From contig JAISTU010000162.1 of NCBI GenBank assembly GCA_031272415.1, forward strand, positions 1 through 18,101: 18,101 nucleotides of DNA, in the 5' to 3' direction. This document shows positions 9,575 through 17,734 of the stretch, in pieces. The DNA comes from Bacteroidales bacterium. Lineage in GTDB: Bacteria; Bacteroidota; Bacteroidia; Bacteroidales; WCHB1-69. The position numbers and the translations under genes are program-made. Under the pieces are notes generated by a model. The model saw nothing but the letters and a program-made list of their open reading frames with translations, did not search any database and was not told the origin of the DNA. The first letter of the stretch is position 1; each line of letters starts with the position of its first letter.

Positions 9575-9594
9575 AAAAAATTTTTTTTAATTGA
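9569..9594. repeat. A/T-rich 12-bp palindrome
   Basis: TCAATTAAAAAA (9569-9580) and TTTTTTAATTGA (9583-9594) are perfect inverted repeats around TT. It overlaps the upstream part of the minus-strand promoter block. It could be an operator, a bent A-tract (UP-like) element, or the edge of the neighbouring repeat. Confidence 0.5.
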
Positions 9595-9676
9595 GAATGG
9601 AGAATGGAGAATTTTGTCCATTTTTAGAACGTTTTTATCCAAAAATGCAAAAAAAATCTCTCCACTCTCCACTCTG
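9593..9676. repeat. Tandem 7-mer inverted repeat between divergent promoters
   Basis: The left arm 9593-9627 has three GAGAATG-type units, then ATTTTGTCCATTTTTAG. The right arm 9639-9676, read in reverse, has GAGTGGA units, then a T-run and GCATTTTTGG. The arms are imperfect reverse complements. The reverse-read right arm starts TTTCAGAGTG, the same ten bases as the window start, so this belongs to the family at 1-275. It sits between the two divergent promoters. Confidence 0.65.
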
Positions 9677-9698
9677 AAAAAAAACTTTTTTAATTTTT

Positions 9699-9722
9699 AA
9701 TTGAAAAAATTGTGTATTTTTG
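9699..9722 (+). promoter_or_regulatory. Promoter of the M4 peptidase operon
   Basis: AATTGAAAAAATTGTGTAT (9699-9717) leads into TATTTTTG (9715-9722), matching TAnnTTTG. Predicted transcription starts near 9729, giving a leader of about 40 nt before ATG 9769. This is far shorter than the divergent gene's leader although the promoter block is the same. No standard -33 element is obvious. Confidence 0.75.
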
Positions 9723-9768
9723 CATTTTACAAAAAATTGAAATAAAAACTTAATAAAAAAACGAATAA

Positions 9769-12381
9769 ATGGATAAGAACATTTTCATTATGGGAGCAGG
9801 CTTGCTGTTGGCAACGCTTTGTACAAAGGCACACGGACAAGGAATGGATATAAACAATACTAACGTAGCCACTTTGTCGCCAAAAGTTATCAATCAAAAT
9901 GGTGCTATTTTGGTTCGATTGAATGATTATCAGATGTCAAAACACTCTGTCATTCCTTATTTATCGGAATGGTTGGGATTAAATAAGTCTTTTTCGTTTC
10001 AACAATTTAACGAAAGGGAGGATGAACAAGGTTTTGTACATACAAGTTTGCAGCAGTATTACAAAGGCTATAAAGTTAATAATCAATCTGTTATGATACA
10101 CTCAAAAGATGAAATTGCCAAAAGTATTACAGGTCAAATTGCACAATTTGAAGATTTTACGCCCTGCATTGCACTTAATGTTACAACAGCAGAGGAATTG
10201 GCAAAAAAATATTTGAATGTAGAAAGTTTAATCGCTCAATATCCTGTTGATACTGTGATTGTAAAAAGGATAGAAGGGGCTGATAATCAATATGTTACAG
10301 CATTTAAGATTACGATAGATGCTTGTTTGCCCCAAAGGATATTTTGTGACCTGTATGTAGATGCCATTTCGGGGGCTATTATCAACAATGTCAGTCGAAT
10401 AGCGGATGCAGATTTAGGCGGTAGCGGTGCAACTTATTTTTCAGGCACAAAAAGTTTGACCTTTGATGCGGGTCCATTTTGGGACTATAACAGTAACAGT
10501 TGGCGACAATATAGACTGTTGGACAATGCAAGGGGGATTCATACTTACGATGCCACTAATGCTCTTTATTCTATGAGCCCCAGCACAGGGTGGACAGATG
10601 CCCAAGAAGTTTACACAGATACTACTTTTTTGGAAAGTGATAACAGACTGCAAACCATTGTTTTAACAGCATTGGACACGCTTTTTTGGAAAGACAGTTT
10701 GACGGAAACTTTTTGCAGGCTACAATTGCGAATTTTGGATGCAGATGGGCGAGAAGTTATCAAAAAAAGTTACATGCCTGTTTATAGTTACAGTTACCCT
10801 TATGTTTGGAGCAATCTCAATGTTTTGTTGCATAATAAACCTTACAGAGCCGAAATTTCAGAATATTTTGATGGCGTACTTTTTTCATTTCCTATCAATA
10901 ACACATTGGATACCAATCAATTAGACACTCTTAATTCGTCTGTATATTATGTAATTACACCTTGTGGCAATCCGATTGCAGACATTCATTGGGGAATGGA
11001 ACAAACGTATGATTATTATATAACTCATTTAAACAGAAACAGTTACGATGGTTATGGAGGTACAACTCTTCAATTTTATAATCCGCCGGGTTTGCAACCT
11101 GAATACGACAATACTCCTAACAATGCATACGCCACTACCGCACCTTATCATCAACTTTCTTATGGCAGAGGCGACGGCACTTCCGCCAATCCGTTTGTAC
11201 ATATAGAAACCATAGGACATGAATTTACGCATTTGGTAACTTCTTATAACGGCAATGGCGGTTTAGAATATCAAGGCGAGTCGGGGGCTTTAAATGAGTC
11301 ATTTTCAGATATTTTCGGTACTTGTGTAGATTTTTATTATGGTGATGCCCCCAATTGGGAAATAGGTGAAAATGAGATGTTTAGCGGCGCATTTCGTAGT
11401 ATGTCCAATCCAAAGGCATACGGACACCCCGATACATATCAAGGGAATTATTGGATAAATACATCTTCAACTTACGACAACGGAGGGGTACATGCTAACA
11501 GCGGAGTTCAGAATTATTGGTTTTATTTGCTCTGCAATGGAGGTAGCGGGGTCAATGATAAAGGAAAATCTTATAATGTGGTCGGCATTGGCATGGAAAA
11601 AGCGATGAACATTGCCTATATCAACTTAATTTACAATCTTTCATCTGGGGCAGGTTATTCGGGTGCTTATTTGGGGTCAATGTGGGCTGCGGAGGCTTTA
11701 TATGGCGATAGTTCGCAAGCATATTCATCTACTTTTGAGGCTTGGTATGCAGTGGGTGTTGCCGAAATAAATGAAACATTTTGTAGCGGGACAACCACGC
11801 TGACCGCACAGAGCGGTACTTTTGGAGACGGCAGTGGTGCAAGCAAAAATTATGGCAATAATTCCGATTGTGTATGGACAATTGCACCGCCGAATGCAAA
11901 GCAGGTATTTTTAAAATTTACGGAGTTCAACACCGAACAATATCGTGATTATGTTTATATTTACAATGGTGCAAACACCTATTCACCGCAAATAGGGGCA
12001 TATACAGGCACGCAATTGCCGGATTTAATTTCGTCTACTTACGGAGTGGGGACATTGACGGTTCGATTTGTTAGTGATGAATCCAATACTGCTGCAGGAT
12101 GGAGTGCAAATTATTACACCGATTCGACACTTTCACTTGGAAAATCTTTGTCAGATATGATTTCCATTTATCCCAATCCAACCATGAATCAAATTACGAT
12201 AGAAGGAGTTGAGAATTATAATCTATTCATTTACAATCCATTAGGTGAATTGATACTTCAAACCTCATCTTCTCAATCGCAAACAACAATAGATGTATCA
12301 CATTTGGCTGCCGGCTTATATATCTTAAAAATTAACAAAGATGCTGCCATTGCAGTAGAAAAAATAAAAATTATTAAATAA
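9769..12381 (+). CDS. Secreted M4 (thermolysin-like) metallopeptidase with CUB and T9SS domains
   Basis: A zinc endopeptidase predicted to be exported by Sec and then T9SS. Residues 1-24 are a signal peptide ending AHGQ. Residues about 40-210 form an FTP/PepSY-type propeptide, which usually inhibits and chaperones the enzyme. The catalytic part includes HEFTH, giving zinc ligands His484 and His488 and general base Glu485. The third ligand is Glu510 in GALNESFSD, and His575 in DNGGVHANSG is the transition-state His. All key residues are present. A CUB domain follows at about 672-785 (CSGTTTLT..., DYVYIYNG), then a type A sorting domain at about 794-870 (SIYPNPTMN ... KIKIIK). At 870 aa it is longer than classical thermolysins because of the propeptide and C-terminal domains. 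It is first in a probable operon and divergent from the giant T9SS protein, which it might process (inference). Confidence 0.95.
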   Translation: MDKNIFIMGAGLLLATLCTKAHGQGMDINNTNVATLSPKVINQNGAILVRLNDYQMSKHSVIPYLSEWLGLNKSFSFQQFNEREDEQGFVHTSLQQYYKGYKVNNQSVMIHSKDEIAKSITGQIAQFEDFTPCIALNVTTAEELAKKYLNVESLIAQYPVDTVIVKRIEGADNQYVTAFKITIDACLPQRIFCDLYVDAISGAIINNVSRIADADLGGSGATYFSGTKSLTFDAGPFWDYNSNSWRQYRLLDNARGIHTYDATNALYSMSPSTGWTDAQEVYTDTTFLESDNRLQTIVLTALDTLFWKDSLTETFCRLQLRILDADGREVIKKSYMPVYSYSYPYVWSNLNVLLHNKPYRAEISEYFDGVLFSFPINNTLDTNQLDTLNSSVYYVITPCGNPIADIHWGMEQTYDYYITHLNRNSYDGYGGTTLQFYNPPGLQPEYDNTPNNAYATTAPYHQLSYGRGDGTSANPFVHIETIGHEFTHLVTSYNGNGGLEYQGESGALNESFSDIFGTCVDFYYGDAPNWEIGENEMFSGAFRSMSNPKAYGHPDTYQGNYWINTSSTYDNGGVHANSGVQNYWFYLLCNGGSGVNDKGKSYNVVGIGMEKAMNIAYINLIYNLSSGAGYSGAYLGSMWAAEALYGDSSQAYSSTFEAWYAVGVAEINETFCSGTTTLTAQSGTFGDGSGASKNYGNNSDCVWTIAPPNAKQVFLKFTEFNTEQYRDYVYIYNGANTYSPQIGAYTGTQLPDLISSTYGVGTLTVRFVSDESNTAAGWSANYYTDSTLSLGKSLSDMISIYPNPTMNQITIEGVENYNLFIYNPLGELILQTSSSQSQTTIDVSHLAAGLYILKINKDAAIAVEKIKIIK

Positions 12382-12389
12382 ATATCGCT

Positions 12390-13235
12390 CTGAAAAAGAA
12401 ATATATTGTAACAGGTGCAAATGCAGGAATAGGAAAATGGATTACACAATTGCTTGCTAATCAAGGACATGCAATTATTATGGCATGCAGAAATGTACAA
12501 AAAGCAATACCCATTTGCCGACAAATTATCGCCCAAACGGATAATGCAGAAATAGAAGTTTGGCAGTTAGATATATCTTCTTTAAAATCAGTGCAGAATT
12601 TTGCACAAAAAGCACAGAACGAGAACATTACAATAGCCGCACTCATCAATAACGCCGCCACTATGAACCCGACTTGCACACTCACCGCTGAAGGCTTGGA
12701 ATGCACAATGGCAACTAACTATATTGGTGTTTTTTGGCTCACACAATTGCTTTTGCCACAAATGGCGGAGGAAGGTTCTATCTTAAATACCGTTTCACTA
12801 ATGAGCCGATTTGTAAAGCCGAACAAGCAAATATTGGATTTTCCGCCACGAAAATATAGTCGAATGCGACAATATAGTTTCTCCAAAATGGCATTGCTTT
12901 ATTTCACGGCAGAACTCCATAAACAATTGATTAACAAGAATATACGTGTAAATGCGATTGACCCCGGCGTAGTCAATACATCCATGCTTTCCATGCAAAA
13001 ATGGTTTGACCCTTTAGCAAATATTCTCTTTCGCCCTTTTACCAAAGAACCGAAAAATGCTGCCCAAATTACGCTCCGTGCATTGGCGTCTTCGCAAAAC
13101 GGCTGTGTTTTTAGTGGCAAATCAAAATGTAAACAGATTGATAATCAAATACTTAATGCTGATTATGGAAAATGGCTATACAATGAAACAGACAAACTAA
13201 TTTTAAAAATAATAAAATCTCAAAACAATGGATAA
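12390..13235 (+). CDS. Short-chain dehydrogenase/reductase (SDR), non-ATG start
   Basis: An NAD(P)-dependent oxidoreductase of the classical SDR fold, about 281 aa; the substrate is unknown. The cofactor motif TGANAGIG is at about residues 8-15 and the structural motif appears as NNAA rather than NNAG. The catalytic serine lies in NTVSLMS and the active site YSFSK gives Tyr-xxx-Lys. PGVVNTSM is typical of the retinol-dehydrogenase/protochlorophyllide-reductase-like branch. The first ATG and TTG codons in frame (TTG 12450) fall after the glycine motif and would delete it, so translation must begin further upstream. The frame opens at 12378, and CTG 12390 gives LKKKYIVTGAN, where relatives usually have Met-Lys-Lys. 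ATC 12384 or ATA 12378, the latter overlapping the peptidase stop, are alternatives. The start is therefore uncertain and probably coupled to the upstream gene. Confidence 0.85.
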   Translation: MKKKYIVTGANAGIGKWITQLLANQGHAIIMACRNVQKAIPICRQIIAQTDNAEIEVWQLDISSLKSVQNFAQKAQNENITIAALINNAATMNPTCTLTAEGLECTMATNYIGVFWLTQLLLPQMAEEGSILNTVSLMSRFVKPNKQILDFPPRKYSRMRQYSFSKMALLYFTAELHKQLINKNIRVNAIDPGVVNTSMLSMQKWFDPLANILFRPFTKEPKNAAQITLRALASSQNGCVFSGKSKCKQIDNQILNADYGKWLYNETDKLILKIIKSQNNG

Positions 13236-14817
13236 AATAAAGCGAAACATTTTGATATTCAAAGATTTAACCTTTACAGATGCCTGTGATTTTTGTATTT
13301 TGGCAGCAATGATTTATGGGATGCTGTTTTCGATTGCAATTCTCTCTTTTGCATTGGTTTTCATGTTGTTAAGAATTTTATTTATAGGAAAAATAAGCCT
13401 AAAATGGCAAAAAATCAAAGAAAATAAAGTTATCCTTGGGGTCTTTGCAGGCTTTTTTATGTTGCATGTAATCGGTCTTTTATGGACACAAAATTTGGAA
13501 TTAGGGGGCAAAGAACTGTTGCGGGATATTGTTTTTGTGATTGTGCCGATATTTTTGTGTGCTGTCTCTCCAATGAAAAAAAATATGCTTAAAATACTGT
13601 TTTTGTTTTATTTATGTGCCATTTTAAGCGGAACAATTTGGGGAATGACCACTTATTTATCGCAAGAATTTCCGGATGTTCGCAATTTGATTCCGCATGC
13701 AAGCAATATCCGTTTTGCAGTCAATATTTGCCTTTTGATTGCTCTTATTGCATTGATTATAAGTAAATACCGACAAAATAAAAAAGTTTTTTGGCTTATT
13801 TTGATTATTTTTTGGCTTATATTTTACATGATTATTACGCAAGCAATGACCGGCATTTGTATTCTTTGCGTGCTATCAGTCGCCACTTTAATATATGTAG
13901 TTTTCAAAAAACGCAGCCCGCTGACATGGACACTTTCGGGTGTTTTGGTACTGATAATGTTGATTTTTACATTTTGGGTATTCAAAGAAACAAAAAACTA
14001 TTTTTCACCGCAATCTATTGATAAACAGCCACTTACAGCCAACACCATCAATGGAAATCCTTATACACACGACAGAAGCAATTTTATAGAAAACGGTCAT
14101 TATGTGAATAATTATGTCTGTAAAAAGGAATTAAAAACTGCTTGGAAAATGCGTACAGGGCTGAATATCAATGATTTATCAAATGGTGCAGAAGGTCGTT
14201 TTAGATACAGAGATGTTTTGGTTCGCTATCTTAATTCCAAAGGATTGACCAAAGATTCTGTGGGCATTATGTCATTGAATATCAATGATATAAATAATAT
14301 AAAAAACGGTTTTTCCAACGTTGTTTATACTGAAAAATTTAGTCTTCGCCCGCGTTTGTACAAAACTTTTTTTGAATTTGAGCGGTATATTCACGCCGGT
14401 TATGTCAAAGATTATTCGCTCATAAAACGCATAGAATTGTGCAAAAATGCAATAAAAGTATTTCAAAATCACCCCATTATTGGTGTAGGCACCGGCGACG
14501 TGAAAGAAACACTTTTTGCTGCTTTGGCAACGCACAAATACCGCGATAGTTTTGATAATCATGATCCTCATAATTATTTTTTCTATATTGCGGTAGAATT
14601 TGGCGTTTTGGGCTTAATTGTGTTGATTTTTTTCCTTATATATCCTCCTATTCGGCAAAAAGTTTGGTCAAATCCGCTCTTTTTTTACTTTTTTATCATC
14701 AATATTTGCGCCATGTTGATAGAGAGCAGTTTTCATTTGCATGCAGGAATGGTGTTTTTTTGCCTCTTTTCTTGCATCATATTTTTTAATAACAACAGTA
14801 TCAAGGAATTAATATAA
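13228..14817 (+). CDS. O-antigen ligase/polymerase-family membrane protein (Wzy_C/WaaL-like)
   Basis: A polytopic inner-membrane protein of 529 aa that probably transfers or polymerises lipid-linked glycan on the periplasmic side. About ten hydrophobic segments are seen: several between residues 18 and 252, then two or three between 450 and 522. The intervening loop of about 190 residues (253-448) is large and hydrophilic. Near its end are NHPIIGVGTGDV and HDPHNYFF (His445, His448, Asn449), which match the conserved H..HN motif of the family, whose His is needed for ligase activity in WaaL. The ATG overlaps the SDR stop by 8 nt, implying translational coupling. Ligase versus polymerase cannot be told from sequence alone. 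No other glycan-cluster genes are visible apart from the acyltransferase and the asparagine-synthetase-like gene downstream. Confidence 0.85.
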   Translation: MDKIKRNILIFKDLTFTDACDFCILAAMIYGMLFSIAILSFALVFMLLRILFIGKISLKWQKIKENKVILGVFAGFFMLHVIGLLWTQNLELGGKELLRDIVFVIVPIFLCAVSPMKKNMLKILFLFYLCAILSGTIWGMTTYLSQEFPDVRNLIPHASNIRFAVNICLLIALIALIISKYRQNKKVFWLILIIFWLIFYMIITQAMTGICILCVLSVATLIYVVFKKRSPLTWTLSGVLVLIMLIFTFWVFKETKNYFSPQSIDKQPLTANTINGNPYTHDRSNFIENGHYVNNYVCKKELKTAWKMRTGLNINDLSNGAEGRFRYRDVLVRYLNSKGLTKDSVGIMSLNINDINNIKNGFSNVVYTEKFSLRPRLYKTFFEFERYIHAGYVKDYSLIKRIELCKNAIKVFQNHPIIGVGTGDVKETLFAALATHKYRDSFDNHDPHNYFFYIAVEFGVLGLIVLIFFLIYPPIRQKVWSNPLFFYFFIINICAMLIESSFHLHAGMVFFCLFSCIIFFNNNSIKELI

Positions 14818-14819
14818 CA

Positions 14820-14830
14820 TTGATTATCAA
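14820..14830. repeat. TTGATTATCAA palindrome
   Basis: TTGATTATCAA begins 3 nt after the ligase-family stop codon. Its TTGATTATCA core equals the core of the hairpins at 9381-9398 and 18002-18012, but here there is no C-tract and little flanking pairing. It may be chance, or a reduced member of the same family. The rest of the 47-nt gap up to 14864 is A-rich and shows no promoter consensus. Confidence 0.3.
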
Positions 14831-14864
14831 TTAGTTATGTAAAAATTAAAAAAAACATATAAAA

Positions 14865-15818
14865 ATGACAAACAAAGAAAAATATATAGAATTTTGCAAA
14901 ACAGAGCCGACCATTCCCCTATATTCCCGCCCATGGTGGCTCGATTGTGTTTGCGGAGAAAAAAAGTGGGATGTGTTGTTGTCGCAACAAGATACTAATA
15001 TCGTTGCCACAATGCCTTATTATATGCCTTGTGAAGGAATAATAATAATGCCTCCTTTCTCACAAACGATGGGAGTTTGGTTTAATCCTGTATTTGAAAT
15101 CAGCAATTATGCACGAAATTTACACAGGAAACAGGCTATATGTGAATGTTTTATCAAGCAATTGCCGAAATTATCTTATTTTGAGCAAAATTTTAACACC
15201 GAATTTACAGATTGGTTACCGTTTTATTGGAACGGTTTCAGGCAAACAACACGTTATACTTATATTTTGGAGTCTATTGAAAATAAGGAAATATTAGAAA
15301 AAAATTTAAGTATAAAAAAACGTCAAAACATAAAAAAAGCATTGGAAAAATCGCATCTTACTGTTAAAACAGGAGTTCTAATTGATGATTTTATGAAAAT
15401 CAATATGCAAACATTTGAAAGACAAGGACTTGCTCCATACCATCAAAATAGATTGAAAAGATTGATAGAAACGGCAAGACAAAACAGATGTGGAGAAATT
15501 TGGGGAGCATACGATACGCAAAACCATTTGCACGCCGCAGCGTTCATTGTTTGGCAAGAAAATTGTGCTTATTATATTTCAGGGGGAAATGTTTCGCAAT
15601 TTCTCAATACGGGAGGTTTGACTTTTGTTGTTTGGACTGCCATTTGTGATATAGCAAATAAATCCAAATCATTTGACTTTGAAGGGTCTATGTTAAAAGG
15701 TGTCGAAACTTTCTTCCGTGAATTTGGCGCCATTCAAAAACCATATTTCAAAATCGAAAAAGGAAATTTGAACTTAATAAATAAAATTAAATTAAAAATG
15801 AGTATTTTAAACAACTGA
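14865..15818 (+). CDS. FemAB/GNAT-fold acyltransferase-like protein
   Basis: A soluble protein of 317 aa with no signal peptide. The N-terminus has the pattern IPLYSRPWWLDCVCG followed by a strand-rich domain, seen in Bacteroidota FemAB-like proteins. Residues about 145-305 fit the Acetyltransf_6 (BioF2-like/FemAB) GNAT domain: a basic KKRQNIKKALEKS helix, AAAFIVWQ, YYISGGN, and the late signature FDFEGSMLKGVETFFREFGA. Relatives transfer acyl or aminoacyl groups, some to peptidoglycan or polysaccharide; the substrate here is unknown. It lies 47 nt after the ligase-family gene on the same strand with no visible promoter, so it is probably in the same operon. The context favours cell-envelope modification (inference). 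Confidence 0.75.
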   Translation: MTNKEKYIEFCKTEPTIPLYSRPWWLDCVCGEKKWDVLLSQQDTNIVATMPYYMPCEGIIIMPPFSQTMGVWFNPVFEISNYARNLHRKQAICECFIKQLPKLSYFEQNFNTEFTDWLPFYWNGFRQTTRYTYILESIENKEILEKNLSIKKRQNIKKALEKSHLTVKTGVLIDDFMKINMQTFERQGLAPYHQNRLKRLIETARQNRCGEIWGAYDTQNHLHAAAFIVWQENCAYYISGGNVSQFLNTGGLTFVVWTAICDIANKSKSFDFEGSMLKGVETFFREFGAIQKPYFKIEKGNLNLINKIKLKMSILNN

Positions 15819-15840
15819 AATTCTGTGTAATTCTCAACTT

Positions 15841-17550
15841 TTAAAACAGCAACTTAACAGCCCCTAACAATGTTAGGACTTGCGTTTTTTCAGTAACATT
15901 CCCTATTTTGTATAAAAACATTGAATCTTTTTGCAATTCCGGATAATTTTCAATACGATAAATATTTTCTTCAAAGTAGTCATTCAGTATCTTTTTCACT
16001 TCTGGGGTGGAGTCAAACCAAAGTTGTTCAGGGGACATGCCGTTTTTCCACATAGACGGAATGGGTAATCGCTTAATAATGGCTCGCTTATAACGATAAT
16101 AGTTTTTCAGCAGAGCATTATTTGTTGGTTTCCCGCCTTGATTTTCCCACACAAATTGCGCAATATCAGGATGTTTCTTTTTAATCCAATCAATATAAAT
16201 TCTTTCTTTGTATCGCATTTTTGGAGGAATGGAGAATGCATAAATCATAAAATCAGGCTCTAAAAAAGGTGAGGCACTTTCTCCTGCCAAATCGAAATAC
16301 AGAAACCCACTATTGGCACGTAAAGTTGCTCTATTATAGAACTTATATGTTTCTATATTTTTGTAATTTTTGATGTATTTTTGAAAAATATATTCAACTT
16401 TAGGCAATAAAGTTTGAGAATCGCCTCCGTCTGACGGCAAAGGATTAGTTTCGTATTCATTCTTTAAAAAACTCCCCATAACAGCATCCCCTATCATTCC
16501 TGTATGCAAAAAGCCAATATTGTTTAAATTGAAATTTTGTAATGCCTCAAATGCGTGTCCTGCACCTGAATATATTGCCAAGCCATCATTGACCTTAATT
16601 ACATCATCAATTGCCGTTAAACTATTAGGCGTCAGCGTGTAAGTTTGGATTTTTAAATTATAACTTTTTGCAATTTGTAGTGCAATAATTTCATCGGCAT
16701 ATTTTTTTTCGCAAAAACAGATACATTCTATATTCCGAAAATAGTTTTTGTGTGCAATAAGTGTTGTCATACGTGAATCTAATCCCCCACTTAAAGTACT
16801 TGCCGAAGTATAGTTATTATCTGTATCTTGTTGAAATTCAAGCGATACAGCATTTTTAAATTTCTCATCTAAATTTTCAATTATTGTATTTGCATTATCT
16901 TGTGTTTGCTCAATATTGTTCAAATGAAAATAAAAATCTGTTTTTATTTGATAGTTTTCAAAGATTAAATACTCTCCTGCTCGCAGTTGTTTTACTTCTT
17001 CGATTAGGGTTAGATTTTCGTGCATAAATCCGCTTGTGAGTAAAAAATAAGAGGCTTCAATATCAAGCGTTTTTGAGATACCTAAATCATTGAGTTTCTG
17101 ACTGATAGTGAATAAATCTGTGGAAAAAACAGCGATGTTTTTGTTATGAAAATAAAATACTTTTTTTGATGCCGCATGATTATTAAAAAGTATATGTTTG
17201 TTTTGTTGTTTTAGGAAAATATAGCCTGCAAAATTCCCTGTAAATTCATTAAAGAATTTTTCTTGTTTGCTCATTTTCAAAATCAATGCTTGATAATCTT
17301 TGGTATTATACCGCTTGCAAAGTAATTCTAAATTTGTTATAACACCTTCTATAACAATAAAATAATCATCTGTATTAAGCCAAAGTTTTTCATCTATGAA
17401 CCGCTTTGCTGTTGTTTGTTCTGCATAGACATTTTGCATTTTTGTTGTTCGCAAAATGTGTTCTGTTTGAAAGTCAAAAACAGGTTTCCAAACAAATTTT
17501 TCTTCTAAATTTTCTAAATTTTCTGATATTAAAACTGCAAATCCTAACAT
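15841..17550 (-). CDS. Asparagine-synthetase-like protein lacking the glutaminase cysteine
   Basis: 569 aa. Residues 1 to about 185 follow the N-terminal amidotransferase fold of AsnB (MLGFAVLIS, YFIVIEGVITNLELL, FTGNFAGYIF, VFSTDLF), but the catalytic Cys that should follow the initiator Met is replaced by Leu, so glutamine hydrolysis is not expected. The C-terminal synthetase domain keeps the ATP pyrophosphatase P-loop SGGLDSR (254-260), so AMP-forming activation is plausible. Later ENQGGKPTN also fits the family. It could use free ammonia or another amine, or form amides or rings as other AsnB paralogues do; the product is unknown. It runs convergent to the acyltransferase, with 22 bp between stops and no clear terminator. 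A near-match to a -7 box (17644-17638) is weak. The next in-frame ATG would truncate the fold, so ATG 17550 is kept. Confidence 0.85.
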   Translation of the reverse strand: MLGFAVLISENLENLEEKFVWKPVFDFQTEHILRTTKMQNVYAEQTTAKRFIDEKLWLNTDDYFIVIEGVITNLELLCKRYNTKDYQALILKMSKQEKFFNEFTGNFAGYIFLKQQNKHILFNNHAASKKVFYFHNKNIAVFSTDLFTISQKLNDLGISKTLDIEASYFLLTSGFMHENLTLIEEVKQLRAGEYLIFENYQIKTDFYFHLNNIEQTQDNANTIIENLDEKFKNAVSLEFQQDTDNNYTSASTLSGGLDSRMTTLIAHKNYFRNIECICFCEKKYADEIIALQIAKSYNLKIQTYTLTPNSLTAIDDVIKVNDGLAIYSGAGHAFEALQNFNLNNIGFLHTGMIGDAVMGSFLKNEYETNPLPSDGGDSQTLLPKVEYIFQKYIKNYKNIETYKFYNRATLRANSGFLYFDLAGESASPFLEPDFMIYAFSIPPKMRYKERIYIDWIKKKHPDIAQFVWENQGGKPTNNALLKNYYRYKRAIIKRLPIPSMWKNGMSPEQLWFDSTPEVKKILNDYFEENIYRIENYPELQKDSMFLYKIGNVTEKTQVLTLLGAVKLLF

Positions 17551-17585
17551 TTTTTTATGGATATTTTTTTTGTATTATACTATTA

Positions 17586-17603
17586 TTCGTATAACTATAC
17601 GAA
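17586..17603. promoter_or_regulatory. 18-bp palindrome upstream of the asparagine-synthetase-like gene
   Basis: TTCGTATA (17586-17593) and TATACGAA (17596-17603) are perfect inverted repeats separated by AC. The site is about 36 nt upstream of the start at 17550, in a region otherwise poor in G and C. Such a dyad is typical of a dimeric regulator's operator. In RNA it would form a weak hairpin. Confidence 0.45.
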
Positions 17604-17706
17604 CGTAGAAACTGTAAATTTATTGTATTTTTTAGTGCAACATACCTAAAAAAACGGACGCAGGACAAAAGGTAAAAAAAATAATTCTCAATTTTCAATT
17701 TTTTAA

Positions 17707-17734
17707 TTTTTAATTGAAAAAATATGTATCTTTG
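17707..17734 (+). promoter_or_regulatory. Third copy of the promoter block, facing right
   Basis: AATTGAAAAAATATGTAT (17712-17729) followed by TATCTTTG (17727-17734) is nearly the same block as at 9699-9722 and 9574-9551, with small changes before the -7 box. It is preceded by decayed TTCTCAATTTTCAATT-type repeats (17683-17706) akin to those beside the other two promoters. It should drive rightward transcription from about 17741 into the leader and any gene beginning near the window end. Confidence 0.65.

Noticed and set aside
12450..13235. SDR reading frame starting at TTG 12450
   Set aside because: It omits the cofactor-binding TGANAGIG motif, which is encoded in the same frame just upstream.
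14272..14571. 99-aa minus-strand frame inside the ligase-family gene
   Set aside because: Antisense to the conserved loop and H..HN motif; no family resemblance.
15819..15840. Bidirectional terminator between the convergent genes
   Set aside because: No stem with an adjacent T-run was found in the 22-bp gap.
17586..17603. loxP- or dif-like recombination site
   Set aside because: The arms share TTCGTATA/TATACGAA with loxP, but the spacer is only 2 bp and no recombinase gene is nearby.
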